A stretch of 34,288 nt of DNA from an uncultured Gammaproteobacteria bacterium (GTDB lineage Bacteria; Pseudomonadota; Gammaproteobacteria; SZUA-140): NCBI GenBank assembly GCA_945788675.1, contig CALZMY010000057.1, positions 1-34,288 on the forward strand, written 5' to 3'. The number at the start of each line of letters is the position of its first letter. Within the stretch, counting starts at the first letter, position 1. Positions 9,253 to 18,362 of the stretch are shown piece by piece. Position numbers and translations under genes: made by a program. The notes under the pieces were generated by a model that had not been told where the DNA came from, did not search any database, and was given only the letters and a program-made list of their open reading frames with translations.

Positions 9253-10290
9253 TTATTTAAAATCATCCTTATTAGCCGCCTTCATTGCAGCATCCTGCTT
9301 GGTGATCAACCCCTTCTGTATCAGCTCCTGAAGATTTTGATCGAGCGTCTGCATGCCAAGCGCCTGCCCCGTCTGAATGGCAGAATACATCTGTGGAATC
9401 TTGTTTTCTCGAATCAGATTTCGGATCGCCGGGGTTCCGACCATGATCTCGTGTGCCGCGACGCGGCCTCCGCCGACCTTTTTCAGCAGCGTTTGCGATA
9501 TCACCGCCTTTAATGACTCCGACAGCATCGAACGAATCATCTCTTTCTCAGCCGCTGGAAACACATCGATCACACGATCGATCGTCTTTGCCGCCGAGCT
9601 GGTATGCAACGTGCCAAACACCAGATGCCCCGTTTCAGCCGCAGAGAGCGCCAGCCCGATCGTCTCTGGATCACGCATCTCGCCCACCAGAATGATATCG
9701 GGATCTTCACGCAACGCAGAACGTAACGCCTCAGCAAAGCCGAGTGAATCTCGATGAATTTCACGCTGATTGACCAGACACTTCTTACTCTGATGAACAA
9801 ACTCGATCGGATCTTCAAGGGTCAAAATATGGCCATATTCAGTATTATTTTTATAATCCATCATCGCCGCCAGCGTGGTCGATTTACCGGAACCTGTCGG
9901 CCCGGTCACCAGCACGATACCACGCGGGGTATCCGCAATATCACCAAACACGGCGGGCGCGCCCAGCTCTTCAAGCGAAAGGATAGTCGATGGAATCGTT
10001 CGAAACACCGCGCCAACACCACGATTATGATTAAAGGCATTGACACGAAAACGTGCTAGCCCAGGTATTTCAAACGAAAAATCTGTCTCCAGAAATTCTT
10101 CAAAATCCTTACGCTGCTTATCATTCATGATGTCATAAACCATGTTATGCACAGTCTTATTATCCAGTGCAGGGACGTTGATACGACGTATATCGCCATC
10201 CACACGAATCATTGGCGGCAATTCTGCAGACAGATGTAAATCCGATGCGTTACTTTTAACTCCAAACGCGAGTAACTCAGCAATATCCAT
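9253..10290 (-). CDS. pilT: Type IV pilus retraction ATPase PilT
   Basis: The 345-residue hexameric ATPase drives pilus retraction for twitching motility and DNA uptake. Walker A GPTGSGKST is at residues 130-138. The aspartate box lies around LTLEDPIEFVH, Walker B in DPDIILVGEMRD and the histidine box in HLVFGTLHT. The retraction-type AIRNLIRENKIPQMYSAIQ motif near the C-terminus separates PilT from GspE/PilB. Length is typical. A near-perfect ribosome binding site (GGAGGAG) precedes the ATG. It is divergent from yggS, as in many Pseudomonas-like genomes; no pilU follows here. Confidence 0.97.
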   Translation of the reverse strand: MDIAELLAFGVKSNASDLHLSAELPPMIRVDGDIRRINVPALDNKTVHNMVYDIMNDKQRKDFEEFLETDFSFEIPGLARFRVNAFNHNRGVGAVFRTIPSTILSLEELGAPAVFGDIADTPRGIVLVTGPTGSGKSTTLAAMMDYKNNTEYGHILTLEDPIEFVHQSKKCLVNQREIHRDSLGFAEALRSALREDPDIILVGEMRDPETIGLALSAAETGHLVFGTLHTSSAAKTIDRVIDVFPAAEKEMIRSMLSESLKAVISQTLLKKVGGGRVAAHEIMVGTPAIRNLIRENKIPQMYSAIQTGQALGMQTLDQNLQELIQKGLITKQDAAMKAANKDDFK

Positions 10291-10443
10291 TCAATTCTCC
10301 TCCAGAGATATCAATTCACCGCGACAAAATGCGCTGGCGAAGTAGATAATTTTTTCGCCCGCAGTCACTTAACGGCACTTCCATATACATCTTGAACAAC
10401 CGGCATGCGCATTTCAGGCGACCTGAACAGCGCCATATTCACG

Positions 10444-10472
10444 CTGGACTCAACCACGCAAATCACTAAAAT
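10444..10472 (+). promoter_or_regulatory. Candidate yggS-proC promoter
   Basis: TGGACT at 10445-10450 and TAAAAT at 10467-10472 are separated by 16 bases. Transcription would start only a few bases before the yggS ATG at 10484, leaving a very short leader, and no Shine-Dalgarno sequence is seen before that ATG. The match is moderate. Confidence 0.33.
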
Positions 10473-10483
10473 AGACCCCACCT

Positions 10484-11182
10484 ATGCCAACCACGACCAG
10501 CATCAAACACAATATTCAGCAAACACGCCAGCGCATCGCAACGGCCGAGCGCAAATATGGCAGGAAACCCGGCAGCGTCGAGCTACTGGCCGTCAGCAAA
10601 GCACAGCCCGTGACGTCAATCCTGGCTGCGCTTGAGCAACAACAGTACCACTTCGGCGAAAATTACCTGCAGGAAGCGCTGAACAAGATCGATGCATTGC
10701 AGGGACACCCTATCGTATGGCATTACATTGGCGCGATTCAATCGAATAAGACGCGCCCTATCGCGGAACAGTTCGACTGGGTACACAGCGTCTGCAGTCT
10801 CAAGATCGCCAAAAGACTCAGCGTGCAAAGGCCTGCGACACACCCTGACCTGAACATCTGCATCCAGCTCAATGTTAGCGCTGAAGAGAGCAAATCCGGC
10901 GCAACACTGGCGGAGTTACCCACATTAGCCACAGAGATTGCCGCCCTGCCGCACATCAAATTACGAGGCCTGATGGCAATACCGCAGAAAGCAGAAAACC
11001 TGGATCAGCAACGCGCCATTTTTCACGCAGTACAACAGGCGCAACAGCGACTCATTGATGCCGGCCACCCACTGGACACCCTGTCACTCGGGATGTCAGC
11101 AGACCTCGAAGCGGCAGTCGCTGAAGGCTCAACGATGGTACGCATCGGCACCGCCATTTTTGGCCCACGCAAAACACCATAG
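10484..11182 (+). CDS. yggS: PLP homeostasis protein, YggS/PROSC family
   Basis: The 232-residue protein is a single-domain pyridoxal-phosphate-binding barrel. The cofactor lysine is K39 in LLAVSKAQP, and the family motifs FGENYLQEAL, WHYIGAIQSNKT and LSLGMSADLEAAV are all present. Members hold and buffer PLP and affect amino-acid and keto-acid balance; no catalytic activity is established. It heads a yggS-proC-yggT run, a common bacterial neighbourhood with pilT on the other side. The ATG lacks a clear ribosome binding site. Confidence 0.96.
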   Translation: MPTTTSIKHNIQQTRQRIATAERKYGRKPGSVELLAVSKAQPVTSILAALEQQQYHFGENYLQEALNKIDALQGHPIVWHYIGAIQSNKTRPIAEQFDWVHSVCSLKIAKRLSVQRPATHPDLNICIQLNVSAEESKSGATLAELPTLATEIAALPHIKLRGLMAIPQKAENLDQQRAIFHAVQQAQQRLIDAGHPLDTLSLGMSADLEAAVAEGSTMVRIGTAIFGPRKTP

Positions 11183-11215
11183 CACTGACAACCAAATCAC
11201 AGTATATTCCTTATT

Positions 11216-12052
11216 ATGAACAATAAACGATATGCATTTATTGGCGGTGGCAATATGGCTCGCAGCCTGATCGGCGGCATGATTAGCGACGGCTGTAACC
11301 CTGAACTCATTCGGGTCTCCGATCCGAGTGTCGAACAGCGCCAGCAACTTGCGGCAACCTTTGGTATCCACACCGCAATATCCAATCTCGAAGCACTGCA
11401 ACAGGCGGATGTAGTCATCCTCGCCGTCAAGCCACAAATGATCGAAGCAGTCGCCACTGAAATTGCAGCGGCCATACAACAACAGCAATGCCCCGTCATC
11501 TCGATCGCCGCTGGCATCCGCACCCACGACCTCGAACGCTGGCTAGGCGGTCATTGCGCCGTCATCCGCACCATGCCAAACACGCCAGCGCTGGTGGGCA
11601 GTGGCGCTACGGCACTGTTCGCCAGCCCGACCACATCCGCAGAACAACGCGACCTTGCCGAATTCATCATGCGCGCAGTCGGACTCACCCTGTGGCTGGA
11701 TGACGAATCACTGATGGATGCTGTCACTGCCCTCTCCGGTAGCGGTCCCGCCTACTTTTTCCTATTAATGGAATCACTGGAAAATGCCGGCTGCAACGCA
11801 GGCCTGCCACGCGAAACCGCCCGCCTGCTCACGCTACAAACTGCCTTTGGCGCGGCCAAAATGGCGCTCGAAAGCAGCGATGATAGCGCCACATTGAGAA
11901 AATGCGTCACCTCACCGGGCGGTACCACCGAACGGGCCATCGAGATAATGGAGTCGGGTGAATACCAGGCACTTATTAATAACGCGGTTCAGGGCGCAAA
12001 AGAACGTGCACAAGAATTGGCTGACCTATTAGGAAATAACAACCATGGATAG
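11216..12052 (+). CDS. proC: Pyrroline-5-carboxylate reductase
   Basis: The 278-residue enzyme makes the last step of proline synthesis, reducing 1-pyrroline-5-carboxylate with NAD(P)H. The Rossmann motif GGGNMA is at residues 10-15, and the signatures IRTMPNTPALVGSGAT and TALSGSGPAYFF are clear. Near the C-terminus CVTSPGGTTERAIE is the conserved substrate-binding segment. It follows yggS by 33 bases and its end overlaps the next gene by 8 bases, so the three genes are likely one transcript. Confidence 0.97.
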   Translation: MNNKRYAFIGGGNMARSLIGGMISDGCNPELIRVSDPSVEQRQQLAATFGIHTAISNLEALQQADVVILAVKPQMIEAVATEIAAAIQQQQCPVISIAAGIRTHDLERWLGGHCAVIRTMPNTPALVGSGATALFASPTTSAEQRDLAEFIMRAVGLTLWLDDESLMDAVTALSGSGPAYFFLLMESLENAGCNAGLPRETARLLTLQTAFGAAKMALESSDDSATLRKCVTSPGGTTERAIEIMESGEYQALINNAVQGAKERAQELADLLGNNNHG

Positions 12053-12620
12053 CTCTTACCTCAGCAACCCGGCGCTATATCTGGTTGACGCCCTGTTTGG
12101 TCTCTACCTCATCGCCATTATGCTGCGCTTTCTACTACAGTTGGTGCGGGCAAACTTTCATAATCCAATCTGCCAGTTTCTGGTGAAAATCACGAATCCA
12201 CCGCTCGTGCCACTGCGACGCATCATTCCAGGCTTCAAGGGAGTAGACGTTGCCTCGCTCTTTTTACTCTTTACTGTACAAATTGCGGCAATCCTGCTGA
12301 AGCTGTTGATCATCGGTAAATCATTCAGCATCGTAGCCCTGATCCCAATCGCTATTGCGGACCTGCTATCGCTAGCACTGAATGTCTTTATGGTCGCCAT
12401 CCTGATACAGGTGGTCTTAAGCTGGGTCGCCCAGGGGGCATACAACCCACTCACCTCAACACTCTACTCGCTCACGGACCCCGTACTTAGCCCGGTACGC
12501 CGCGTGATTCCACCGATCGGCGGCATGGATCTATCACCATTAGTAGTCCTGCTCTCCATTCCGCTAATCAAGATGCTGGTAATTACCCCTATCTCAAATC
12601 TCAGTAATTTACTCACATGA
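12045..12620 (+). CDS. YggT family membrane protein
   Basis: The 191-residue inner-membrane protein contains two YggT repeats. The first spans about residues 10-95 with RRIIPGFKGVD, and the second about 105-185 with RRVIPPIGGMDLSP. Four or more hydrophobic helices are visible. The family is linked with membrane and osmotic functions and in plants with thylakoid organisation, but the biochemical role is unknown. AGGA lies 10-14 bases before its ATG, inside the end of proC, and the 8-base overlap suggests coupled translation. Confidence 0.93.
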   Translation: MDSSYLSNPALYLVDALFGLYLIAIMLRFLLQLVRANFHNPICQFLVKITNPPLVPLRRIIPGFKGVDVASLFLLFTVQIAAILLKLLIIGKSFSIVALIPIAIADLLSLALNVFMVAILIQVVLSWVAQGAYNPLTSTLYSLTDPVLSPVRRVIPPIGGMDLSPLVVLLSIPLIKMLVITPISNLSNLLT

Positions 12621-12867
12621 GCCCGTGCCACAACAAAACTGCGTTATACGACAAAATAGACACATTTTTTATAAAACAATAAATGTATGGGATTTAAATA
12701 CTCACTTCAGAGCAGAAAATCTCTTTTGAGCGCCAAAATAGAGAGGGTGATACAGTTTTTTGAAAAAAAGCTCATGCATAGCAACAAAATTCCGATAGTA
12801 GTCTGTAACTATAATAAATTTTAGCCAATATTAGCCATTACATTAAGGGCAGACTGGAAAGGGAAAT
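12621..12867. other. AT-rich intergenic region upstream of the dynamin-like gene
   Basis: No coding frame was found in these 247 bases. They are richer in A and T than the flanking yggT gene. A TATAAT lies at 12810-12815 without a good -35 box. TTAGCCA occurs twice in a row around 12821-12838. The end carries AAGGGA just before the next ATG. Confidence 0.5.
12810..12815 (+). promoter_or_regulatory. Candidate -10 box of the dynamin-like gene
   Basis: A perfect TATAAT lies 53 bases before the ATG at 12868. The best hexamers 16-18 bases upstream do not resemble TTGACA, so any promoter here would need an activator or another sigma factor. Confidence 0.38.
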
Positions 12868-14838
12868 ATGTCCACAAACGCTTTGGATATCAAAGAGGCT
12901 CTACAGCAAGACCGCTTCAGCAGTCAGATGGAGGCCTTTGCCCAGTGGAAAACTGAGCTTGTACAGACCATCAGAAGTTATCAGGAATGGCTAAGTCAAC
13001 ACGACAAGAGTAGCCCTGAAATCGAGTTACGTATCTTTGATGCGCTCAAAGCACTCGATTCCGACAACCTCAACATCGCTTTTGTGGCAGAGTTCTCACG
13101 TGGTAAAACTGAGCTTATCAACGCAATTTTCTTTGCCAACTATGGCCGCCGCCTGCTCCCTTCCGAAGCAGGCCGTACCACCATGTGCCCCACAGAGCTT
13201 TTTTATGACAAAAACAAAAATCAGTCATTTATCAGGCTGCTGCCAATCGAAACACGCCTCAGCGATGCCAGCCTTTCAGAACTCAAAAATGAAGAGAGCT
13301 ACTGGACCGTACTACCACTCGATGTAGACTCTCCTGAGCAGATGGCAGAGGCTTTCAAGGAGGTCATCAAGACCAAAGATGTTCCAATAGAGGAAGCCGA
13401 AAAGCTAGGGCTCTATTGTGAAGAGCTGCATAGTGGCGATGAAGATACCCCTCCACCCGAGAAGATCGAAATTCCGATGTGGCGTCACGCCCTGATCAGC
13501 TTCCCACACCCGCTACTGAAACAGGGGTTAGTGATCCTCGATACCCCAGGGCTGAACGCACTCGGCAGCGAACCTGAACTAACCCTCAACATGCTACCCA
13601 GTGCCCAGGCAGTACTATTTATCCTCTCTGCCGACACCGGTGTCACCAAGAGTGACCTCGACATGTGGAAAAATCACATCATGGCCTTCCGTAACAAGAA
13701 ACAGAGTGGGCTGGTAGCGGTGCTTAATAAAATTGACATCCTCTGGGATGAGATGAAAAAACCTGAAGAGGTCATTGCTTCGATCGAAGAACAACGCAAG
13801 ACCAGCGCCAGCATGCTTGGCATTGATGACACTAGTGTCTACCCGGTTTCGGCACAGAAGGCGTTACTCGCAAAGACCAAAAAGGACCAAAAACTGCTAG
13901 AACAGAGTAATCTGCTATCACTTGAGTCACTGCTTGCCAACGAAATCCTGCCCACCAAACAACAGGTCATCTGGAACAGTATCGTCGTCGGACTCGACCA
14001 GTCTATCAACAGCACCTACGAACCAATTGCAGGAAAATTGCAGGACCTTAACAAGCAACTGCAACAGCTGGAAGCACTGCGTGGCAAGAATGAAGATGTC
14101 GTGCAACAGTTACTGCAAAGGGCAAAAGAGCAGAAGGTCACCTATTACGAGAGTGTTAAAAACTTTCAGGCAAGCCGACGCCGCCTTGCCACCCAGGCCA
14201 AGGTGATGTTTAACACCCTCGGCATGGATGCGATCGATGTCATTATCGAAAAGACGCGTCAGGATATGTCCGGCAGCTGGACCACCAACGGCATGAAAAA
14301 CGGGATGACACTATTTTTCGAAAGTTCACGCGAGGCGATGCAGATCGCGGAGAGGCATTCTGATGAAATCCACAAACTGATCCAGTCCATTTATAAAAAG
14401 TTCCACGATGAGCATGGACTCAAGATTCATAAAGCCCCCAAATTCAACATTCAACCTCACATCTCCGAGCTGGATCAACTGTCCATCAAGGCAGAGGAAT
14501 TTCGTAACAGCCCTATATCCACCATGGCTGAGCAAAGCTTTGTGGTTAAAAAGTTTTTCATCTCACTCGTCAGCCATGTACGCAATACATTTGGCAATTC
14601 TAATAGAGAGGCCGACGCATGGCTCAAGGAACTGATCAATCCACTCGTCATCCAGATTCAGGAAAAACGCGCCAGCATCGACAAGTACATGGAGACATTG
14701 AGCAAGATTAAATCGTCAAAAAACAACCTGGAAGGTCAGCTCAAAATACTGAATCAAGAGCTATCTCAACTTGAAGCACAAGCAGCCTCACTTGAGGCGA
14801 TGCGTAAGACATTGCAAAATTGCACTCCACCAGATTAA
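12868..14838 (+). CDS. Dynamin-like GTPase
   Basis: The 656-residue protein has a dynamin-type GTPase domain. Its P-loop AEFSRGKT is at residues 74-81; the first glycine of GxxxxGK(S/T) is replaced by alanine. The switch threonine lies in RTTMCPTEL (103-111), DTPG at 225-228 and NKID at 287-290. From about residue 390 it is largely helical, with coiled-coil stretches at 392-430 and 615-650, as in the stalk of bacterial dynamin-like proteins. A basic, hydrophobic segment VVKKFFISLVSHVR near 570 could be a membrane-touching paddle; no classical transmembrane helix is evident. Family members bind and remodel membranes, but this one has no paired second dynamin gene as in the LeoAB or DynAB types. 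AAGGGA precedes the ATG. It lies alone between yggT and pyrE. Confidence 0.9.
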   Translation: MSTNALDIKEALQQDRFSSQMEAFAQWKTELVQTIRSYQEWLSQHDKSSPEIELRIFDALKALDSDNLNIAFVAEFSRGKTELINAIFFANYGRRLLPSEAGRTTMCPTELFYDKNKNQSFIRLLPIETRLSDASLSELKNEESYWTVLPLDVDSPEQMAEAFKEVIKTKDVPIEEAEKLGLYCEELHSGDEDTPPPEKIEIPMWRHALISFPHPLLKQGLVILDTPGLNALGSEPELTLNMLPSAQAVLFILSADTGVTKSDLDMWKNHIMAFRNKKQSGLVAVLNKIDILWDEMKKPEEVIASIEEQRKTSASMLGIDDTSVYPVSAQKALLAKTKKDQKLLEQSNLLSLESLLANEILPTKQQVIWNSIVVGLDQSINSTYEPIAGKLQDLNKQLQQLEALRGKNEDVVQQLLQRAKEQKVTYYESVKNFQASRRRLATQAKVMFNTLGMDAIDVIIEKTRQDMSGSWTTNGMKNGMTLFFESSREAMQIAERHSDEIHKLIQSIYKKFHDEHGLKIHKAPKFNIQPHISELDQLSIKAEEFRNSPISTMAEQSFVVKKFFISLVSHVRNTFGNSNREADAWLKELINPLVIQIQEKRASIDKYMETLSKIKSSKNNLEGQLKILNQELSQLEAQAASLEAMRKTLQNCTPPD

Positions 14839-14867
14839 AATTAACTACAACGCCCTCTTTAAACCGC

Positions 14868-14899
14868 TATATACGCCCCTCGACCGAGGGACGTATATA
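14868..14899. repeat. 15-bp palindrome (hairpin) between the dynamin-like gene and pyrE
   Basis: TATATACGCCCCTCG (14868-14882) and CGAGGGACGTATATA (14885-14899) are complementary except for one position and are separated by only two bases. As RNA this is a long stem with a GC-rich tip. It starts 30 bases after the GTPase stop codon and ends 75 bases before pyrE. The bases after it (TTTCCCC) are not a real T tract, so an ordinary rho-independent terminator is not fully supported. An mRNA stability hairpin, a bidirectional terminator or a protein-binding palindrome are alternatives. Confidence 0.6.
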
Positions 14900-14974
14900 T
14901 TTCCCCAAACAATCATTTACCGCCTCTACCTATGATGGTTACAATGAACATTATCATCATAGAAGGATAGCAAT

Positions 14975-15619
14975 ATGCAGGACTACCAGCGTGATTTTAT
15001 CGATTTTGTAATCGAGAGTGGCGTACTCCGTTTTGGCGAATTCACCCTCAAATCAGGCCGAATCAGCCCCTATTTTTTCAACAGCGGCCTGTTCAATACT
15101 GGCGCGACGATCTCCCGCCTCGGCCAGTACTATGCCGCCGCCATCGTTGCCGATCATGTCGAACTCGACATGCTATATGGCCCCGCATACAAAGGTATCC
15201 CGCTCGCCGTCGCTACCGTAATTGCGTTACAGGAACAGCATCAGCAAGACCTCCCATTTGCCTTCAACCGCAAAGAGGCCAAGGATCACGGTGAAGGTGG
15301 CGTCATCGTCGGCGCCGCGTTACAGGGCAAAGTACTGGTGATCGACGATGTCATCTCGGCCGGCACCTCAGTACGCGAATCTGCTGCCATCATCGACAAT
15401 GCGGGGGCATCAATGGCCGGTGTCGCAATCGCGCTGGACCGTCAGGAAAGAGGCCAGGGTGACACCTCCGCTATTCAGGAAATCAAGCAGCAACATGGCA
15501 TTAAGGTCACCAGTATCGCCAGCCTGACGACACTACTCGACTATCTCCGTGAAAAACCTCAACTGGCCGACACACTGGCTCGGATCCGTGATTACAAGGC
15601 CCAATATGGATGTGCCTAA
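14975..15619 (+). CDS. pyrE: Orotate phosphoribosyltransferase
   Basis: The 214-residue enzyme joins orotate and PRPP to orotidine monophosphate in pyrimidine synthesis. The family start [20 protein letters not shown], the [11 protein letters not shown] motif and the PRPP-binding loop [13 protein letters not shown] are present. Length equals that of the enterobacterial enzyme. GAAGGA lies a few bases before the ATG. It is not next to rph as in Escherichia coli, so the known pyrE attenuation by rph translation does not apply here. Confidence 0.98.
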   Translation: MQDYQRDFIDFVIESGVLRFGEFTLKSGRISPYFFNSGLFNTGATISRLGQYYAAAIVADHVELDMLYGPAYKGIPLAVATVIALQEQHQQDLPFAFNRKEAKDHGEGGVIVGAALQGKVLVIDDVISAGTSVRESAAIIDNAGASMAGVAIALDRQERGQGDTSAIQEIKQQHGIKVTSIASLTTLLDYLREKPQLADTLARIRDYKAQYGCA

Positions 15620-16376
15620 GCGCGACCCCATGAGCATCGTAGACAAGATCATGCGCCATGTCAGCGGCGTCCTCATCGGATGTTGCCTGCTGGCCACTAT
15701 GCCTCTCTATGCCGAAGGGAGTCCGGCCATTCCTGCCTTCACCGCTCACTACGAATTGCTGCGCAATGGCAAGATGAAGGTGGGCGAGGTTAAACGCACT
15801 ACCGCAATACAGGAAAATGGTGCTATCACCTTCGAGTCCTACTCCAAAACTACCGGGCTTGCAGCACTCTTCATCAAAGACAAGATCACCGAACGCACCT
15901 CCTTTATTCTCGACGGCAATACCATTCAGCCACAGGACTATCTCTATGACCGTAAAGGCGGCAAACGCTCACGAGTGGTTAAACTCAACTTTGACTGGGC
16001 AAAAAAAAGCGTCACCAATGCCATCAATGGAGAGCCATGGCAGATGGAGATATCGCCCGGCACACAAGACAAACTCTCCTATCAATTACAATTGATGATT
16101 GACCTACAGGCAAACCTGACCGCGTTTAATTATCCCGTCGCCGATGGCGGCACCCTCAAAGAATACCGTTTCACACTGCTAGGAGAAGAGACGATCAAGA
16201 CCCCGATGGGAAAGATCGAAACGATCAAGATCAAGCGCGAACGCGCCGCGGATAGTAAACGCAAAACCACCATCTGGTTTGCTAAATCACTGCACTATCT
16301 ACCAGTACGTATCAAACAGGGCAAGAGTGATGATGAGTTCGTCACCCTCGAGATCAAAAAGGCAGAGGGGATTTAA
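15606..16376 (+). CDS. DUF3108 domain-containing exported protein
   Basis: The protein is about 256 residues with an N-terminal signal ([16 protein letters not shown]) and is therefore periplasmic or outer-membrane associated. The body reads as a DUF3108 domain: [20 protein letters not shown] at its start, later [10 protein letters not shown], then [17 protein letters not shown] and [16 protein letters not shown]. The family is uncharacterised. The frame runs back to 15549 inside pyrE, which is unlikely to be the start. The ATG at 15606 has AAGG 6 bases upstream and overlaps pyrE by 14 bases; the ATG at 15630 would also keep the signal peptide. Identification as DUF3108 is by recognition of the pattern. 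Confidence 0.84.
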   Translation: MDVPKRDPMSIVDKIMRHVSGVLIGCCLLATMPLYAEGSPAIPAFTAHYELLRNGKMKVGEVKRTTAIQENGAITFESYSKTTGLAALFIKDKITERTSFILDGNTIQPQDYLYDRKGGKRSRVVKLNFDWAKKSVTNAINGEPWQMEISPGTQDKLSYQLQLMIDLQANLTAFNYPVADGGTLKEYRFTLLGEETIKTPMGKIETIKIKRERAADSKRKTTIWFAKSLHYLPVRIKQGKSDDEFVTLEIKKAEGI

Positions 16377-16415
16377 GAAACCTGTAAAATAAGCCCTTTC
16401 CCTCCTTTTACGACC

Positions 16416-16982
16416 TCAGGTCTTTGGCAACGTCACGCCTTGCTGCCCCTGGTATTTACCGCCACGATCCCTGTATGACACCTCGCAAACCTCATCAGAC
16501 TCAAAAAAGAGCACCTGCGCAACACCTTCATTGGCATAGATCTTTGCAGGCAGAGGCGTGGTATTGGAAAACTCCAGCGTCACATGCCCTTCCCACTCCG
16601 GTTCGAACGGTGTGACATTAACGATAATGCCGCAACGAGCATAGGTCGATTTACCCAGGCAGATCGTCAACACGCTACGCGGGATACGAAAGTACTCCAC
16701 TGTACGCGCCAGCGCAAATGAGTTTGGCGGGATGATACAGACATCAGACTTTACATCGACAAAGCTATTTTCATCAAAATTTTTCGGATCAACAATCGCC
16801 GAATTAATGTTGGTGAAAATCTTGAATTCATCGGAACAACGAATATCGTAGCCATAGCTCGATGTCCCGTAAGAGACGATACGCCCGTCTTCATTCTCCC
16901 TCACCTGCCCCGCCTCATATGGCTCGATCATGCCGTGTTCCTCGGCCATGCGACGGATCCACTTATCAGACTTGATACTCAT
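16416..16982 (-). CDS. dcd: dCTP deaminase
   Basis: The 188-residue enzyme deaminates dCTP to dUTP for thymidylate synthesis. It starts [19 protein letters not shown], and the signatures [40 protein letters not shown] (18 residues of it suffice for the family) and the [13 protein letters not shown] end are all present. Length equals the usual 188-193. It lies 56 bases downstream of mrp on the same strand, an order found in several gammaproteobacteria, and converges on the DUF3108 gene across 39 bases. Confidence 0.97.
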   Translation of the reverse strand: MSIKSDKWIRRMAEEHGMIEPYEAGQVRENEDGRIVSYGTSSYGYDIRCSDEFKIFTNINSAIVDPKNFDENSFVDVKSDVCIIPPNSFALARTVEYFRIPRSVLTICLGKSTYARCGIIVNVTPFEPEWEGHVTLEFSNTTPLPAKIYANEGVAQVLFFESDEVCEVSYRDRGGKYQGQQGVTLPKT

Positions 16983-17038
16983 CTCTATATTCTCTGCTTT
17001 TTATAATGTCAATTTCAGCACTGTTGCCGGGCATTTCT

Positions 17039-18130
17039 TCAAGTATTCTGCACCACGATATTAGGAAATGCAGCACTATAATCCTTCGCCTGTAGTGACA
17101 GCCCCGCCGCAACACGCCGTGCAATATCACGATAGTTCTGCGCGATCACGCCATCAGGATCGGCCACCACACTCGGCTTACCGCCATCGGCGTTTTCACG
17201 AATGGTGATATCGAGTGGCAACGAACCCAACAACTCAATGCCATAATCTTCAGCCATACGTACACCACCGCCAGCACCAAAGATATGCTCCTCGTGGCCA
17301 CACTGCGAACAGATGTGAGTGCTCATGTTCTCGATCACACCCAACACCGGCACCTCGACCTTCTCAAACATCTTCAGCGCCTTGCGCGCATCCAGCAATG
17401 CAATGTCCTGCGGTGTCGTGACAATCACCGAAGCACTAACCGGGATCTTCTGCGCCAGCGTCAACTGCACATCACCGGTACCCGGTGGCAGGTCGATCAC
17501 CAGATAATCGAGATTATCCCAGTTGGTGTCGTTCAACAGCTGTTCCAGCGCCTGTGTCACCATCGGGCCACGCCAGATCATCGGATTGTCCTCTTCGATC
17601 ATATAACCGATCGACATCGACTGGATATCGTGGCAGATCACCGGCATCATCGTCTTGCCATCTTCGGTCTGCGGCCTGGCATTGGCCCCCAGCATCCGTG
17701 GCTGGCTCGGCCCATAGATATCGGCATCGAGGATGCCGACCCGCGCACCCTCGGCCGCCAGTGCCAGCGCCAGATTGACCGACGTCGTCGATTTACCAAC
17801 GCCCCCCTTACCGGAAGCAACCGCGATAATGTTCTTAATATTCTTGTGCGGCTTGATGCCACGCTGCACTGTGTGACTGATGATCTTGCTACCAATCTCG
17901 GTCACCACATCCGAGACGCCTTCGATCGCGGCGACCTGATCACGCAACGCCTGCGCCAATGGCGCCACATAGCCCGCCACCGGGAAGCCAAGTTCAACCG
18001 TGAGCGTGACACGCCCACCATCGATGGCAATACCTTTCACCGCTGAGGCGCTCACCAGATCGCTCTTCAGGTAGGGACATGTGTAACCCTTAATCGCCGT
18101 CTCCACCTGTAATTGTGTAATTTCAGCCAT
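17039..18130 (-). CDS. apbC: Iron-sulfur cluster carrier protein Mrp/ApbC
   Basis: This is a 363-residue P-loop NTPase that binds and transfers iron-sulfur clusters to apoproteins. Residues about 5-80 form the DUF59/MIP18 domain. The deviant Walker A GKGGVGKST lies at 107-115, followed by LDADIYGPSQPRMLG. The CxxC pair CSQCG near residue 275 binds the cluster, with HEEHIFGAGGG after it. Full length and intact. It is divergent from metG, the usual gammaproteobacterial arrangement, and precedes dcd. Confidence 0.96.
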   Translation of the reverse strand: MAEITQLQVETAIKGYTCPYLKSDLVSASAVKGIAIDGGRVTLTVELGFPVAGYVAPLAQALRDQVAAIEGVSDVVTEIGSKIISHTVQRGIKPHKNIKNIIAVASGKGGVGKSTTSVNLALALAAEGARVGILDADIYGPSQPRMLGANARPQTEDGKTMMPVICHDIQSMSIGYMIEEDNPMIWRGPMVTQALEQLLNDTNWDNLDYLVIDLPPGTGDVQLTLAQKIPVSASVIVTTPQDIALLDARKALKMFEKVEVPVLGVIENMSTHICSQCGHEEHIFGAGGGVRMAEDYGIELLGSLPLDITIRENADGGKPSVVADPDGVIAQNYRDIARRVAAGLSLQAKDYSAAFPNIVVQNT

Positions 18131-18277
18131 CTCTCAGCGCACTCCTTAACAATCAACTCAAAACAAAAGGCGCATTCTAACTCAATTTGTCACGCTCATC
18201 AGCCCACCTGTTCATAAGGGATTACCTTGTACTGCTTGAATCCATATCGCTACGTGCCATCAACCACCGACATGGGC

Positions 18278-18283
18278 TATAAT
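18278..18283 (+). promoter_or_regulatory. Candidate metG -10 box
   Basis: TATAAT lies 80 bases upstream of the metG ATG within the divergent mrp/metG region. The hexamer 17 bases upstream (TGCCAT) is a poor -35 box. A leader of about 70 bases would follow; no T-box or other riboswitch could be recognised in it. Confidence 0.4.
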
Positions 18284-18362
18284 GCCGGGTTAATCCGCGC
18301 AGATCTAAGCAGGTTTGCCGCATAACAAAATAAATATCGTAACAAGTCAGGGTTTCGCGACA

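Noticed and set aside
16384-16411. GTAAAA...TTTTAC as a bidirectional terminator between DUF3108 and dcd
   Set aside because: Six weak AT pairs around a 16-base loop would not form a stable hairpin.
17285-18046. 253-codon open frame on the plus strand opposite apbC
   Set aside because: Its His/Arg/Asp-rich composition is the usual shadow of a GC-rich gene on the other strand, and apbC is certain.
18284-18362. Possible riboswitch or T-box in the metG leader
   Set aside because: The leader is short and no specifier loop, conserved box or terminator stem could be found.
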